Positions 1-14,420 of a stretch of DNA of 64,000 nt are shown here, in pieces. Within the stretch, counting starts at the first letter, position 1. Each line of letters starts with the position of its first letter. Below the pieces are notes generated by a model, which did no database searches, was not told where the DNA came from, and saw only the letters and a list, made by a program, of their open reading frames with translations. The position numbers and the translations under genes were made by a program. The stretch spans positions 10,091,141 through 10,155,140 of the forward strand of contig CM040763.1 in assembly GCA_022829145.1 (NCBI GenBank), read 5' to 3'. The stretch is from Albula goreensis (lineage: Eukaryota; Chordata; Actinopteri; Albuliformes; Albulidae).

Positions 1-1035
1 TCCCTTTGCTCTAATATTCAGTTTTCATCCATATTTTAGTGATTAGAGACTGAGGTATCATGAAACAAAATGAGTGGAGCTAACAGAGGTTATCAATAGA
101 AAACCTATGAGTAACAACCATTGTGTATTCAGGGTAGAACATCTGTGTCTATGACAGATGCATCTTATTGGAGCTTCAACCATTATAGCAATCATGAGAC
201 CTCAATCACTATCGCTATCACTGCTGTTATCTTTCAACAAGCTCATTAATACATTTTTTGCAATCTATGCACCCAGGGTCTTGAAAATACTGCATGAATT
301 TCCTTCTATACAGTGGAGTTTGTGACATCATAATATTTATCTCAACATTTGATATTGTAAGCTTATTCAATGAAAAGATTCTTATCACCGATTTATATCT
401 AACTATCCCATTTTCTTAAAGAACTATTGCAGCTCTGAAACAGTTTTCCTCAGTGCATTGTTGTTTTGATTGCCATCCTTCACTTTTTTAAAAAAAGAAA
501 TACCATTGTTATTGTTTAAACTTCTGAATTGGATTTTCAAGGCCCCACAATTCCACATTTTCACATTTTGAACAATGGTCAGGGCAATGAAATTTATTTC
601 AACTGTCTACAGAAATGACAGAATAAATAAAATAAAAATTGCCCCTGCTGAAAGTACAACTACATAATGAAATTTCAGTTTCTAAACAATGTTTCATGGA
701 AGAGGGGAGTTAGGATGCAACTTTTACAGTATTTATTTATGAATCATCAACAAGAAGAAACATTTCTGCAGCTCAAAACAATGCATTCTCTTTCATTTAA
801 GTCCTTCAAGAATGGATGAGGATAATGGGGAGTCTGCAGCTAACTTTTGTTGTATTTTGACTTCACTTTCAGAAATATGGAAATATGACACTCTTGTGTG
901 TGCATATCTCTGAGGTTTTACAATAATGTGATCCCACCTTCTGAGCATGCTGCAACTGTTGCAAACTCTTAAATACAGGTACAGTCAAGTTACATTTCTG
1001 TTCACTGGCGAACACATGTGTTAATTGCTCCTTGC
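1..1035. other. AT-rich non-coding stretch
   Basis: No open frame of note, no recognisable repeat family and no RNA gene is visible. The DNA is plain AT-rich sequence with short A and T runs. Confidence 0.6.
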
Positions 1036-1145
1036 TTCATGGTGTAGTAGTTATGCCTGAAGGCACATGGGATGTGTTGGGTAGAGTTCCACCCTAATTT
1101 GAATTTGTACCCCCTCAGGTACAGTATGGTACCTGGGTTTGGAGC
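1036..1145 (+). repeat. decayed tRNA-derived SINE-like fragment
   Basis: The stretch starts with a box A-like segment (GGTGTAGTAGTTA, 1041-1053) and, about 40 bases on, a weak box B-like segment (GGGTAGAGTTCC, 1079-1090), the spacing of a tRNA-type internal pol III promoter. It is followed by TTTGTACCCCCT (1104-1115) and a GGTAC...GGTACCT segment that resembles the 'TTGTACCCCTGAGCAAGGTACTT' region seen after the tRNA head in many ray-finned fish SINEs. The copy is too diverged to fold as a tRNA and the tail is not clear. The family assignment is from memory of fish SINEs and not a database match. Confidence 0.4.
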
Positions 1146-2189
1146 GCATGGCTTGTTTTATGAATTATAGTATATAATTAATTATCTTAATGAATTGATT
1201 ACATAAATCACATCACATAAATGTGAGTATTGCATAAGCTACATGGGCTATCTATTTACTACAAATGGGTATTTGATGCTATTTGTTGCACTGAATGGTA
1301 CCTAATGTAATGTGAGATGAAAAGTAAAACACAAAATGTTATATTACGTTGAAGTAAAACATAAGATTTTATATAAGGAGGCATTCTACATAAAGGCAAC
1401 ATAAACACATTTAATGCCATTAACATGTTAGCTTCCTTTTTCAAGACAATGCAAAGGCATTGAATAACAATAACCTCGTATCAGTGTGTTTCTTTGTAGC
1501 TGATTGTGTCTAACGAAGCAGACATACATACACTTTGAGTAAGCCCATAGGCCAGTCTGCGTGGTTCAGCCATCTCTATATATGAGCACATTCGCTAAGC
1601 CACTCAGGAAATTCTGTCTGACAAGTGACCTACTCAGAGTCTGAGAATGATCAGAAAATTACAAAGTACTACATGAGAGTTTCACAAACCTGTAGAGAAG
1701 GCAATTAATGGTGTTACCTCAGAATGGATTCAAAGAGGGCTGGGGGGTTAATTGCAGAGTAATGACATGACATTGGTCCTGACTCCTGGTCCTGCACAGA
1801 GAACCATGGGGTATGCTGGTTTTGTTGTTACCCAGTATTTCCTGATCAAGAAAAACAGTTAACAGTTAATTCATCTCACTTCCAGAGGAATTTCAGATGA
1901 AAACAAAAGCCACCATACATCGTGGCTCTCCAGGGCTTGGAATGAGGACTACTGTGATAGGATGTCCCACAGTAAGTAGATTCTGCCTGAGACAGGTGTT
2001 TGGGAACTCCCGTCGGATGCAACAATAACATTGCCAACATTCTTTTATTTTCCATTACAGAGAACTCCAAATGCATATCACATAGTTTGACTGTTACGTA
2101 TTTGAAAGATTAGAATGATAACATTTTTAAGACATGCCTGTTTGGGATGGGTAGGTGTGTATAATTAAAACAGATTGTAAGCAGATTAA
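1146..2189. other. AT-rich non-coding stretch
   Basis: It holds a run of homeodomain-type TAATTA cores (about 1170-1195) and otherwise ordinary single-copy-looking sequence. No coding frame or repeat was recognised. Confidence 0.5.
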
Positions 2190-2570
2190 TAAACTTAATT
2201 ATCTGCCAAACTGAACAGACAACAGCAACACAAATAGGTAGAGACACACCCAGCATCATTCAAAAAGGCTGGCTGTTCTGTTCTTTAATTACAGACATAT
2301 TTGTACACAACTAAGCTCTGGAGTTTGATGTAATCCCCTGCTTAGAATGGAAGGGCATAAAGCTTTCATTCAAAAGGGTTGGCCACAATAAATGCTTTAC
2401 CTATCTGAGGAACGCTGGACAGTTTAATTACTGAATCGAATGCCAAATTCAATATCCTTTAATACTTCAGCATATTTGCTGTATTCATTAATGTGTGGTG
2501 AAGTAAAGCAATTGCTTGTTATTTTTATTCAAATGGCCTTTGCTTTGCTGTAGCACCATAGCCAAAGTTA
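2190..2570. promoter_or_regulatory. candidate conserved non-coding element (texture only)
   Basis: This is a low-repeat, balanced stretch with TTAATTA-type cores and E-box-like words. It lacks satellites and homopolymers, unlike its flanks. It looks like a developmental enhancer element, but this is an impression of sequence texture; no cross-species comparison was possible. Confidence 0.22.
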
Positions 2571-3299
2571 TTTGTCTTTATTTTGTTGTCATTATATTGG
2601 CAATTTTTTACTGCTACTTTTTAAAAATGTTTTGTTGAAAAAAAAACAAGCACCTTTCACTTTTATTGTATTATTATACACTGCTCAAACTGAAAATACT
2701 AAAACTAAGGTTAATGCAGGGTAAAAACAAAACAGAACAAAACCAACACATCTTTTTCAATGTTATATTTCCCGCGAGAGCACCACCATGATAAAGCGGG
2801 GGGGGGGGCATGTTGCTCAGTGTGAATTCAAGATGAAAGACTACTTCCAAATAGCATAAGGACACCAAAGCAATCACATTTCTGTAATCAGGTACTGCAA
2901 CCATCATGCCCTCAGACCATAAGCCTGTTTGTATGGTTGACCGACAAGTCTTGCTTCAAATTTCGACAGACACAGGCATCTTCATTCACAGTCAGGTCAA
3001 AAAAGAATGTCTGTTCAGGAAAATTATTGCAAAAGCACAAACATACACACGAAACACATGAACACACACACACTTAAACACATACAAAGACAAATGTATG
3101 GCAACGTATTGATTATTCCTTATTATTTTCCACTATGTCCTTTAAGCTGGAGTGCAGAGGAATGGAGTGAAGCCAGGGAACATTAAAAACCTGTTCCAAT
3201 AGGACCCCCTGCTGAGATGGACTAGATCAAAGCCACAGAGGAGGCCATGAGAAAAAAAAGAGGCTGAATCCAGCACAGCAACACCGAGCCTGTGGCAGC
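2571..3299. other. non-coding stretch with an 11-G run
   Basis: It holds an uninterrupted run of eleven G (2798-2808), a CA-rich patch (about 3043-3090) and A-runs. No gene is visible. Confidence 0.5.
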
Positions 3300-3570
3300 T
3301 GCTCTGGGCTCTCTCTCACTGAGGCGTACCTCTGTCTCTGACCCACCACACCAATCACACTCTATGCACTGCCTCTCCTTTCCTCCTTCATTATTTTATC
3401 CATGGTCTCAAAGAGAGATGCAGGCTCCATCCATCACAATGTACAAATTCTCCTTGCACAGATTTGGTTTGGGCCTAATTAAAGCCTTTCCTTTCATTTG
3501 TGGAGATAATTAGACTTTCATCTCACCAGGAAGCTTCACAAAGATCCATTCCTTTCTTCAATGAAGGCTA
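3300..3570. promoter_or_regulatory. candidate conserved non-coding element
   Basis: Balanced base composition runs into an AT-rich core at about 3470-3515 that carries CTAATTAAAG and ATAATTAG words, that is, two homeodomain-type sites about 30 bases apart. An open frame crosses it (3292-3513) but shows no domain and has no flanking splice consensus that I trust. Confidence 0.25.
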
Positions 3571-3865
3571 CATCAAAAAAGAGAAGATTTTTAACCGCCT
3601 TTCTTTAGGGCACAAGTCAATAATTAAAGATATCGTGGGTTACAAAAATCTGAAAATAGAAAAAAAATTCTCAAATCTGAATTCTTGAAGATGAAAAAAA
3701 AAACACATGAAATTAGTTAAATTAGAGAGTGACTGTTTGATATGGCATCTAAAAAGATTTTATTAGAGATCAGCCTTGAGAGTTAAATGCTAGTGGGAAA
3801 TCATAAAATATCCAGACACCAGATTTACAGGGTCTGGGACTTCAAGCCATTGTTAGTGTAAACAA

Positions 3866-3893
3866 ATGAATACATGAATTTGTATGTATTCAT
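3866..3893. repeat. 10-bp perfect inverted repeat
   Basis: ATGAATACAT (3866-3875) is the exact reverse complement of ATGTATTCAT (3884-3893), with an 8-base loop. Confidence 0.8.
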
Positions 3894-4598
3894 GAAAGCT
3901 GCATGTGGTATCCAGACAAGGGATTCAGTATTGATGGTTACGGAAGAAAATAACAAATGAAACAGCAACAGCATTAAATAAAATCAATCAATATCGCACA
4001 AAATGGTGGGAAAATTTACATTCAGACAGGGTTTTGTGGATGATTGCATGAGGGAAATTATGTGGAAGCCACATAACTAGAGCACACTGTCAGATATGAA
4101 ACAACTGGACACTGAATAATTTAGAATGTTAGTCAGGTGCAAAAACATGCACCGTTTACGAACATCTGTTTTATTTCCTTAATTCTTGTCACTCAAGCTA
4201 TCAAACACATTTTGGCATTCTATACAACAATCCAGCAAATATTTAATCATATTAAAAGTCATTAAAAAATATAACTGCTCACATAATTAATTACATTTAT
4301 TTAGTAGCTGTACTTCTTTGAGAATAAATAAATAAATAAAGACACAGTCTTGTTGCTATCTTTGAGGTCAAAAAGGATTTTCTGCTGAAAAACTGTATGA
4401 CATGTTAATATAGATAAGCTGAATTAGCTGAAAGAAGATATCGAAGACCAGCAATTACACCAACATCATTCTATTTCCATTTTTTTTTTCTAAGCTGTGT
4501 CCTCTAGGGCTAAATTGTGAATTAAAATTGTGATTGATCAACAAGGAATCTCATTTTAAGCTAATTTTCAGATTTAGAAGATACTTGTAAAGCTAATC

Positions 4599-4614
4599 AT
4601 GCAAATATTTGCAT
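4599..4614. promoter_or_regulatory. palindromic double octamer (POU-type) motif
   Basis: ATGCAAATATTTGCAT is a perfect 16-base palindrome. It is made of two complete ATGCAAAT octamers, the classic binding word of POU factors such as Oct1, arranged tail to tail without a spacer. The sequence is certain; its use as a binding site is inferred. Confidence 0.4.
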
Positions 4615-5789
4615 CACAAAATATATATTATTATCTAATGCATTGTTTCTTGTAATTCTTATGAGTTCTTGCCCATAGTTCATTGCAAGGTGCCAGCATA
4701 CAATGTGGCCATTGTCACTGAAACCATAAAGGCTCAAAGACATGCAGCTAAGCAGGGGGCATCTTCATGGAGCAGTGGGACTACAGCTCTGTGAACAGAA
4801 AACTGAGTGTTTCAAAATGTAGTTCTCACTGCGGTGAAGGCTTTGAAGCCACATTCTTATGTAAGTGGTGTGTGAGGTCAGAAGGGAAATGAGCATGTGA
4901 TACAGTACCGAGTCATAAAGAGGAACACTGGAATGTGTGAGAGTACAGTTAAGAAAGTTTGTCATGTAACACTTACATGGTAGAGGAAACAAATACAAAA
5001 CAAAGAAGCACCCTGCCTTCAGCTATGCAAAGACAGAATTCATGTAAATACGTCCACAAAACATACTTAAAATTTCATTTACTTGATTCTAAGATTCTAC
5101 TAGCATACATGCTTCATATTCAAACATGACATGAAATCAGGCAAGTTGAGTTGCTGCTGAATAATTGGAATAAAAAGTAAATCTAGTATATCTGGCTATA
5201 CTGTGGGTAAAGAATTTCATGCCTGACTACTCAATATTTCCTGTTCTAACCTTGAGCCTTGGTAAGAATTTTTTATAGAAAAGGTGTTTGAAAGCCTTCT
5301 TGTTCCTGTTTGTGCCAGAAAACCCAACCGAGTCGGCCGACTTGTTTGAGGTGTTCTCAGCTTGATTGCAACCAAAATGCATCCCAAATCAAACCAGTAT
5401 ACTTTTTTGTCTCAGAGAGACAAATAATCAAAAGATTTCTGGCAATTGTTTGATTGTGACAACAAAGGCAACACACATAAAATGAGACAGGTTTCAATTA
5501 TGAGCTGTTTTGGAACTCTCTAAACATGACCACTCTGGCAACACCCTGAATTTCTCCTGTATCTATTAAGTACCATGCTGTAGACGCCAGCCTTAATAAT
5601 GGCATTTGCTAAGCGAATAGATGAATAAACAATCTGCAACAGGTCACAGTTTCTACAGGGATAAAAGGCATCTTGTAGAATCACCTACATAATCAATATC
5701 TGTTGGATTATATTTCATTATATAAGTGAAATTCATACCTCATCTGTGTGTTTTATTTTTTTCTCCACTTTCCTTTTTTCCACATGGCC

Positions 5790-5960
5790 AAGAACAAATT
5801 CATTTAGTAATGATTACCTGACTCAGGTAAAAACAATTTTCATTCACTCATGGCTGCAGCCAGTGACAAGGGCACAACAGGCTCATTTCTCAGCAGCTTT
5901 CAGCAGAGCTAAATCAGCAGATAATGCTATGTTCAGTGCTGTAGCATTAATTATCCTGTT
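5790..5960. promoter_or_regulatory. candidate regulatory element with AP-1/E-box palindrome
   Basis: A compact stretch with TTAGTAATGATTA, the palindrome at 5814-5830 and GCATTAATTATCC near 5945. The mixture of homeodomain cores, an AP-1 core and paired E2-box half-sites suggests an enhancer; conservation is untested. Confidence 0.28.
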
Positions 5961-7509
5961 CTACACTTCTCCTAATTTGTTATGTACCAGGGATGCAGCA
6001 TGCTGACAAAACCTTCAATACTTGCACTTAAACTCTGCACCACACCCAACCACCCATTAATATTTATTCACTACATGAATGTACTTCTTGGCCCCCTTGG
6101 TGATGCTGAATATAAAGAATACAGATAAAAGTATAAAAGTCCATAAAGGTAACAGGTGACACTAGTTACATGTTAGTTGCTAGTTACACGTGACAGTACC
6201 TTCTGTTCATCTTTATGTAATTCTGTAAGATAGTTTTTGAGGGCATCCAAAACTTTCTGAGATACACTATTGGGAAGTCTTTATCAGTTACTTCTTGCTG
6301 TCTGCTCACAGCTTACCTCCTGCTGGAAAACCCAGCATGGGACTCCCATCAATGCAACTCTGAAACCTTTTCAACATAAAATGTTAAGGAGAGAGAGAGA
6401 GAAAAAACTATCTGAAAAACATAGTAATCAATCCTTTTACCCAGTTTCTTACTTCACTGCCATGTCTAAATACAGTTGAACCCATTTTGATAAGGCCATT
6501 CTGACATTCTGTATCTTGCTATTTCTTTCTGAAGCATTTATGACAAAGAACAACATAAATGGCTATGCTTTCAGCTACCTGAATGGCAGATATCAAGATA
6601 TAAATAGTCAAGGAATAAAAAATTTTATCTTTTTTTTAATTTTGAAAAAAGTACTGTTTGTTCCACAAAGAAGCAGTAGTTTACCAGTGGTCTGAAGAAT
6701 ACAATACTGCTGTTATCCATATGCTGTGACCTTTCAGTCACTAAATCTGACCCCAGTCAACAATTTAATGGCTACTCTGGTTCCTAAGATTCAGGTAGAA
6801 GATTAAGGTAGAACTTCAGAAAATGTCACTTCCAGCAGGTCCCTTTTATGGAACTTCTATGCCCAAAATGTAGACTGTAACACTTGGTACTTAATGGATG
6901 TGTATTTTTTGAAAACCAATCTACAGGCCCAACTTTCAGTTGAATAATCTGACTGTGGCTTTGACAGTGGAAAAGTAAAATTGTCCCCTTAACAGGCTCA
7001 AGGAAAACTGAGATATATTCCAAGAGAAGTGAGCCCCCTGCCACTTGCAAAATCCCAAAGCTGTATATGAAGATCAAAGGATTTGGTAATAAGCACTTAC
7101 AGCCCAGATTTGGATCAGACAAAACATTAAGGATTACCTTTACAGGTACCAAACCAAGCCAAAATTTCTGGTAATAATTTCCCTGCAAATCTAAAATCAG
7201 TAGTCTTAATCTCTTCATAAATGTTTCAAATTTGTTGTTGCCATGGTTTGCAAAAATATGAGTTTATGCAACAATATTCAAGATAGAGAAACTGATTATG
7301 CATATCTCAGGGGGGCATTTGAATTCTTCATTATTATTCAAATACTGGGGAAGCCCAGAGACATAAAGTGGGACAACCCATGCAATGCCCAGACAGTAAC
7401 ATCAGGAGAATGAAGCAGGTGATATAAGGTAGTGTTTAGTTAAATCAAATGAAAATAAAAAAGAGATTTGTAAGAACTGTTTCAAATCTCTTCAAAGCAA
7501 GACTGAAAC
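5961..7509. other. non-coding stretch
   Basis: A short GA run lies at about 6389-6402. The longest open frame of the window (130 codons, minus strand, 6826-7218) lies here, but it shows no domain, has a chance-like composition and is not called as a gene. Confidence 0.5.
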
Positions 7510-7880
7510 TGATTAGTCTAAACAAACAAGCATCAAAACACATTTCAAACCTCCTCTCACCGTGCTGAAACTAATGAAATTTAATTCCTGCTAGTGAGAC
7601 GCATGCTTTTTCGAGATGTGATTATCCATAGTTTCAATTTATGGCTGACAAACAAAGAACAGTCATATCCAATGTGAGTTTGCTTGCTGTGTAAAAACTG
7701 ACACTTGAATGTTAATCAGAACTACTTTTAAAGTTAAGGATTCTATTTTGTGAGAGCAGGCTGCATGTAGTTTTTCATTAGTGTAACTCTTACAGCTCAT
7801 ATGAGACTAGTTTTTGTCTTCTGTGTGGTAATCTGCCTGTGGCTTACAGCAGTGTATGCTATTAGAGCATTACACTGCTA
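7510..7880. promoter_or_regulatory. candidate conserved non-coding element with hairpin
   Basis: Repeat-free stretch with AATGAAATTTAATT, GATTATCC and AACAAAG words (homeodomain- and SOX/TCF-like). It ends in the inverted repeat at 7848-7879. Inferred from texture only. Confidence 0.25.
7848..7879. repeat. short inverted repeat (hairpin)
   Basis: AGCAGTGTATGCT (7848-7860) pairs with AGCATTACACTGCT (7866-7879). The arms are complementary except for one unpaired base, and the loop is five bases. Confidence 0.75.
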
Positions 7881-8849
7881 AGCAAATAGGAAACACAGAA
7901 TAGCAATGGGAAGTACCTTTGCTTTAGATTCCACACCTACCAGAAATTTAAATCCAACAGGCAAAAGATTTGTGATTTCATGACTTTTTGGAATTTATAA
8001 TATATGGTCATATATAGGATGGTCACAGATATTCATATCCTTGAGATTTCTGGAATACATTGTGTAGCATAACATGCTCATGGAAATACATATTACCAGT
8101 GAATAATGATTGTGTAAATAAAACACTTTTCCAAAGTACTGTTCCAATTAACAGCTATTTCCACAGCCATCATTCTTTGCTGATAGCAACACAATGTGCA
8201 ATGTGATGCATATGGAATTTTCTATATGAATACAGGTTTCTGGTATGTCAGTGCAACAACAAGAAGGGAAGGAAAATGAGGTGAAAATTATGTTCATTTC
8301 ATATTCAGTGTAATTGACAAGTGTCAGTGCTAATTATGAATGGCTATTAACCAACAAAAATGATAAACTCCAAAAAGTTGACAGCAGTTCCATGGCTTGA
8401 TTCCTATATTGTATATGAAGCACTATATGGAACTATGTCACCGGCCATACAGTAACAAGACAAAAATATCTTCAGCAAATCAGGCCAAGACAGAATATTT
8501 TAGAAAGTAGCGTTTGCTTTTCCAGCTGTCAGAAAAACAAATTATTAAATGTCACAGGCTATGTCGATTCTATGCCATTCATTCCCAACACCTATGCCTG
8601 CAGTGACTTATGCAATTGCAACTGCAATTACTAGCCTCATCCCAGATGATTCATTAAGATATTTGAGTGAAAAAGGGATATAATTAATTATTCCAGTCAT
8701 GTGCGTCTTTGCCCAGTTTTTTAATTTTGTAAATGTAGCGATTTGGGCCATTCACTAATGAAAAACGGTTTAAAAGAGACTATTTAACAGATAACACCAA
8801 ACAAGCTATACTATTTTTTTAATGCAAATGTATAGCAAAAACACAACAC
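7881..8849. other. AT-rich non-coding stretch
   Basis: Nothing beyond AT-rich DNA; a TAATTAATTA core lies at about 8682-8692. Confidence 0.5.
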
Positions 8850-9150
8850 CATGCCATTCACAACATTTAGCTCAACAGTTGCCAATGGTCCTGGTAGTAT
8901 TGATTTTAAATATCACAATGACATTAATGTGGACATCCCCACCAACTTAATTTCTCCCTTCCAGGCTGATATCAAGTGCAATTTCGCAGTACCTAACAGT
9001 GTGGCTGGCCAGAGCTGGCACTGGCTGAGTGTCTCTTTCACTCCAGATCATAGTGCCAATCAATGAAGCATGGCAGCTCTCGAATGAACCGCCCAGCAGC
9101 CCTTACCTGCACACTGGACCAACATTGACACAATCTTTACTAAAAGTGAG
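8850..9150. promoter_or_regulatory. candidate conserved element, or non-coding exon
   Basis: A GC-richer island in AT-rich DNA. It holds a strong splice-acceptor-like sequence (TTTCTCCCTTCCAG, AG at 8963-8964) and a GTGAGT donor-like sequence at 9146. All three frames of the 181 bases between them contain stops, so it cannot be an internal coding exon. A non-coding RNA exon or an enhancer remain possible. The 71-codon frame at 8851-9066 shows no known domain. Confidence 0.22.
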
Positions 9151-10059
9151 TTTGAATGGGGGTTCACAATGAGACTGAACAACAGAATGCACAACAACAT
9201 TAGAGATGATAAAGCAGTCCTAAACTTTTCCACATTTATGTTGAATCAGTTTAATGGGTCTTTTCTGCAGTATTGATTGACCAGACAAGACCAGACAGTG
9301 AGTCTGTGTAGTTCACATTTTCAGATGTCAGGTTGTCTAGGACAATATGTTAAATTTGCTCCATGGATGGTTATGTTTCAAAAACACATCTTACAAGCCC
9401 TATTAAAAATGTTTAATTCAGTATGTTTTGGACTGAAAATTTGTTCTGTCTCCGCTTGAAATATTCATACGGACTTAACATTTCAAAATTGGCTCAGAAT
9501 AGTTGTCTTACATGACTTCGGTTACTAGAACATTTTAAACACTTCTGCTCTATGGATATTTGCCACTTGGATGTGTAAGATAGGCCGACAGCCTATAATG
9601 CTTTTAGAATGTCCTGAAACCTGTAACTTGGCAGATACATTTTTGTAAATTGTAGATTTGTCTGATGAAAGTTACACAAAATTACCACAAACGTACATGA
9701 TTGTAATTGTTACTTAAAAATGCAATAAGACATCGAACTGTGTCATGACATTAAATCTAAAAAGACACCAATATTAAGTTTTGATCAAGAGATTGATGAT
9801 GAAGAAAAAAAAACACATCAGCAAAAACTATGTTTTTCCTGGAAAATGTATCATAAAGAAACCACAGAGATGCATATTTCCCCTATTACTTGTGAGTGTT
9901 TTCTGAGGAGGGTCAGAGAAATGTCTTTGGATTGCAAATGCTCAAAGATGAACATTATTTATAGGCGATGCATCATGCCAAATTGTATTAGGCTTGACAT
10001 TAGAGAAAAAAACTGTTTTATTTTGAAATCTATACAGTATCCATAAGCTGCTGATCTTA
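9151..10059. other. AT-rich non-coding stretch
   Basis: No repeat family, gene or RNA was recognised. Confidence 0.5.
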
Positions 10060-10540
10060 TGCCACGGCACGGAGCTTTCTGCTAAGAAAACTGCACCTCA
10101 AAGTCATTTAAAATCACCAGAGACTGCAGATTGTCTCTTGCCCAGCATAATTGAATTGTGGGGCTCTTATGATTCCATAACCTTTTTAAACACTTTTTTG
10201 GAGGTTGCAACAATCCCCAGTACTCTTATGTGTCCAAATGGTCACTCAAAAGCATCACATTAATATCACATTTTTTGGAAGATAACAGGCTGACGGGGTT
10301 TGCATATGTAAATGCATGTAAAAGGGCCCCTCCAATGAAATTCTGTCTGCTTCAAACACACAGTGTACTGTGGTATTTATAATAACAATTTTCACAGCAT
10401 TTCAATATTGCTAAAATAATGCAGACATTAAACGCTGAAGGTCAATGATAAAGATAAATTCTGAACACTGCCTGAGGTGCATTTTTAGTCAGGGATCAAC
10501 TGCAAGTAATAAAAGCTTTACCAATTTATTGCTATCTTTA
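10060..10540. promoter_or_regulatory. candidate conserved non-coding element with POU-like cluster
   Basis: A long repeat-free stretch. At 10299-10317 the words TTTGCATATG and AAATGCAT lie together, that is, overlapping octamer-type half-sites, followed by a GGGCCCC palindrome. Other words include AATTGAATTG and ATTAATAT. The look is that of a developmental enhancer; no alignment was done. Confidence 0.3.
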
Positions 10541-10699
10541 TCTGTACAGTGATGTCTTTCTCATTATTAAAGCCTGCACAACATTATGCCCTGTTCAGAA
10601 TTTTTCAATTAAAGTTATACGTTAGTCAAAGCCAAAACATTGTATGGCAGAGAGATTAGTTTTTTTCATTCAAAAATGTAACTTTATAAGATTTGTCTT

Positions 10700-11042
10700 C
10701 ATCTCTGTTGTGAATGTATGCTTCATGTGTTTACAACACAAATCAGACAACCCCTCAACCTATCGCATCTCCCTTCCGGTCTCATACAGGTATATACATA
10801 TCGCATACCTCTTTTCCCATCGTGTGTAGCATTTCCGGCATCCCTCCTCCTTTCCATCTCCACCTTCATCCTCTCCTTCTTTTTCAAGCAGGGTACCTAA
10901 TCCTAACTGTTCGCCCTATTTTTTTCAGCCAAAAAAAAAAAGGGGGGGGTTACCCTCACCTCAAGGACAGAACTACTCCTCCCCTTAGACTCCAAGCCCA
11001 AATACATTCCTACAATATCCCTCATCAATAAACCCATTTTAA
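10700..11042. repeat. pyrimidine-rich patch ending in a repeat shared with 54.9 kb
   Basis: The patch is C/T-rich on this strand, with A11 (10931-10941) next to G8 (10942-10949). Its last 80 bases share GACTCCAAGCCCAA (10988-11001), then CAATAT and CAATAAAC words, in the same order as a segment at 54926-55023. An AATAAA lies at the end, so it could be the 3' end or LTR of a retroelement. The family is not known to me. Confidence 0.35.
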
Positions 11043-14006
<2,964 letters not shown>

Positions 14007-14417
14007 TACCCACATGAGTGTTTGAGCATTGTGGACAATAAATACTGCTCATACAGATGGTTATGCAGATGTGGGTCTGAAAATGCACAGCATCCCTTAA
14101 GCATTCATAATATAAGAGGTGGTTATGTGTGGAGATTTATAAAGGATATGAAAATGTCTCATACCAGCAAATATGGTTTAAGTGTTTGTTATATGCATTT
14201 TTCAAATAAAAATATTTTACCATCCTCTAAAGATCAAACTGTAATTCCTGACATGCTTCCTAGTTCACATGCATCTATGTAAAAGACACTTCAAAAGATG
14301 AATGTGCCACTCATATTTTCTATAAACAGGCAATACAGTTGTACAGAAGAGCTTAGATTGAGAGAGGACAGTCATTTCACATTACAAAAGAGGAAAAAAA
14401 ATGCTTTTAAAAATGCT
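14007..14417 (+). pseudogene. decayed THAP-type zinc-finger domain frame
   Basis: One reading frame is open from 14007 to a TAA at 14280 and then open again in the same frame to a TGA at 14418. Numbering from the TTG at 14022, it shows C9 and C15, H29 in a PLSIH context, W37 in VWRFIKDMK, then K50-Y51 and C56-x2-H59-F, and finally TVIP near residue 73. This is the order and approximate spacing of the C2CH THAP fold (C-x2-4-C-x35-50-C-x2-H, an invariant W and a terminal AVP-like motif). C9-x5-C15 is slightly long, the P after the first H is lost, and no ATG starts the frame. The part after the stop, EELRLREDSHFTLQKRKK, is charged and helix-prone, like the coiled coil that follows THAP in some proteins. 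THAP domains bind DNA in cellular regulators and P-element-like transposases. No transposase catalytic part was seen, so this is probably a fossil. Confidence 0.42.
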
Positions 14418-14420
14418 TGA

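Larger units (their letters stand above)
3571..5789. other. non-coding stretch with short palindromes
   Basis: It contains the hairpin at 3866-3893, an AATA run at about 4324-4340 and the inverted-octamer palindrome at 4599-4614, which are listed separately. The rest is AT-rich with no gene. Confidence 0.5.

Noticed and set aside
6826..7218. 130-codon minus-strand frame, the longest in the window
   Set aside because: It has no domain, splice sites or repeat family, and a frame of this length is expected by chance in 64 kb on six frames.
8965..9145. Segment between a strong acceptor and a donor-like GTGAGT
   Set aside because: All three frames contain stops, so it cannot be an internal coding exon. 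It is kept only as a possible non-coding element.
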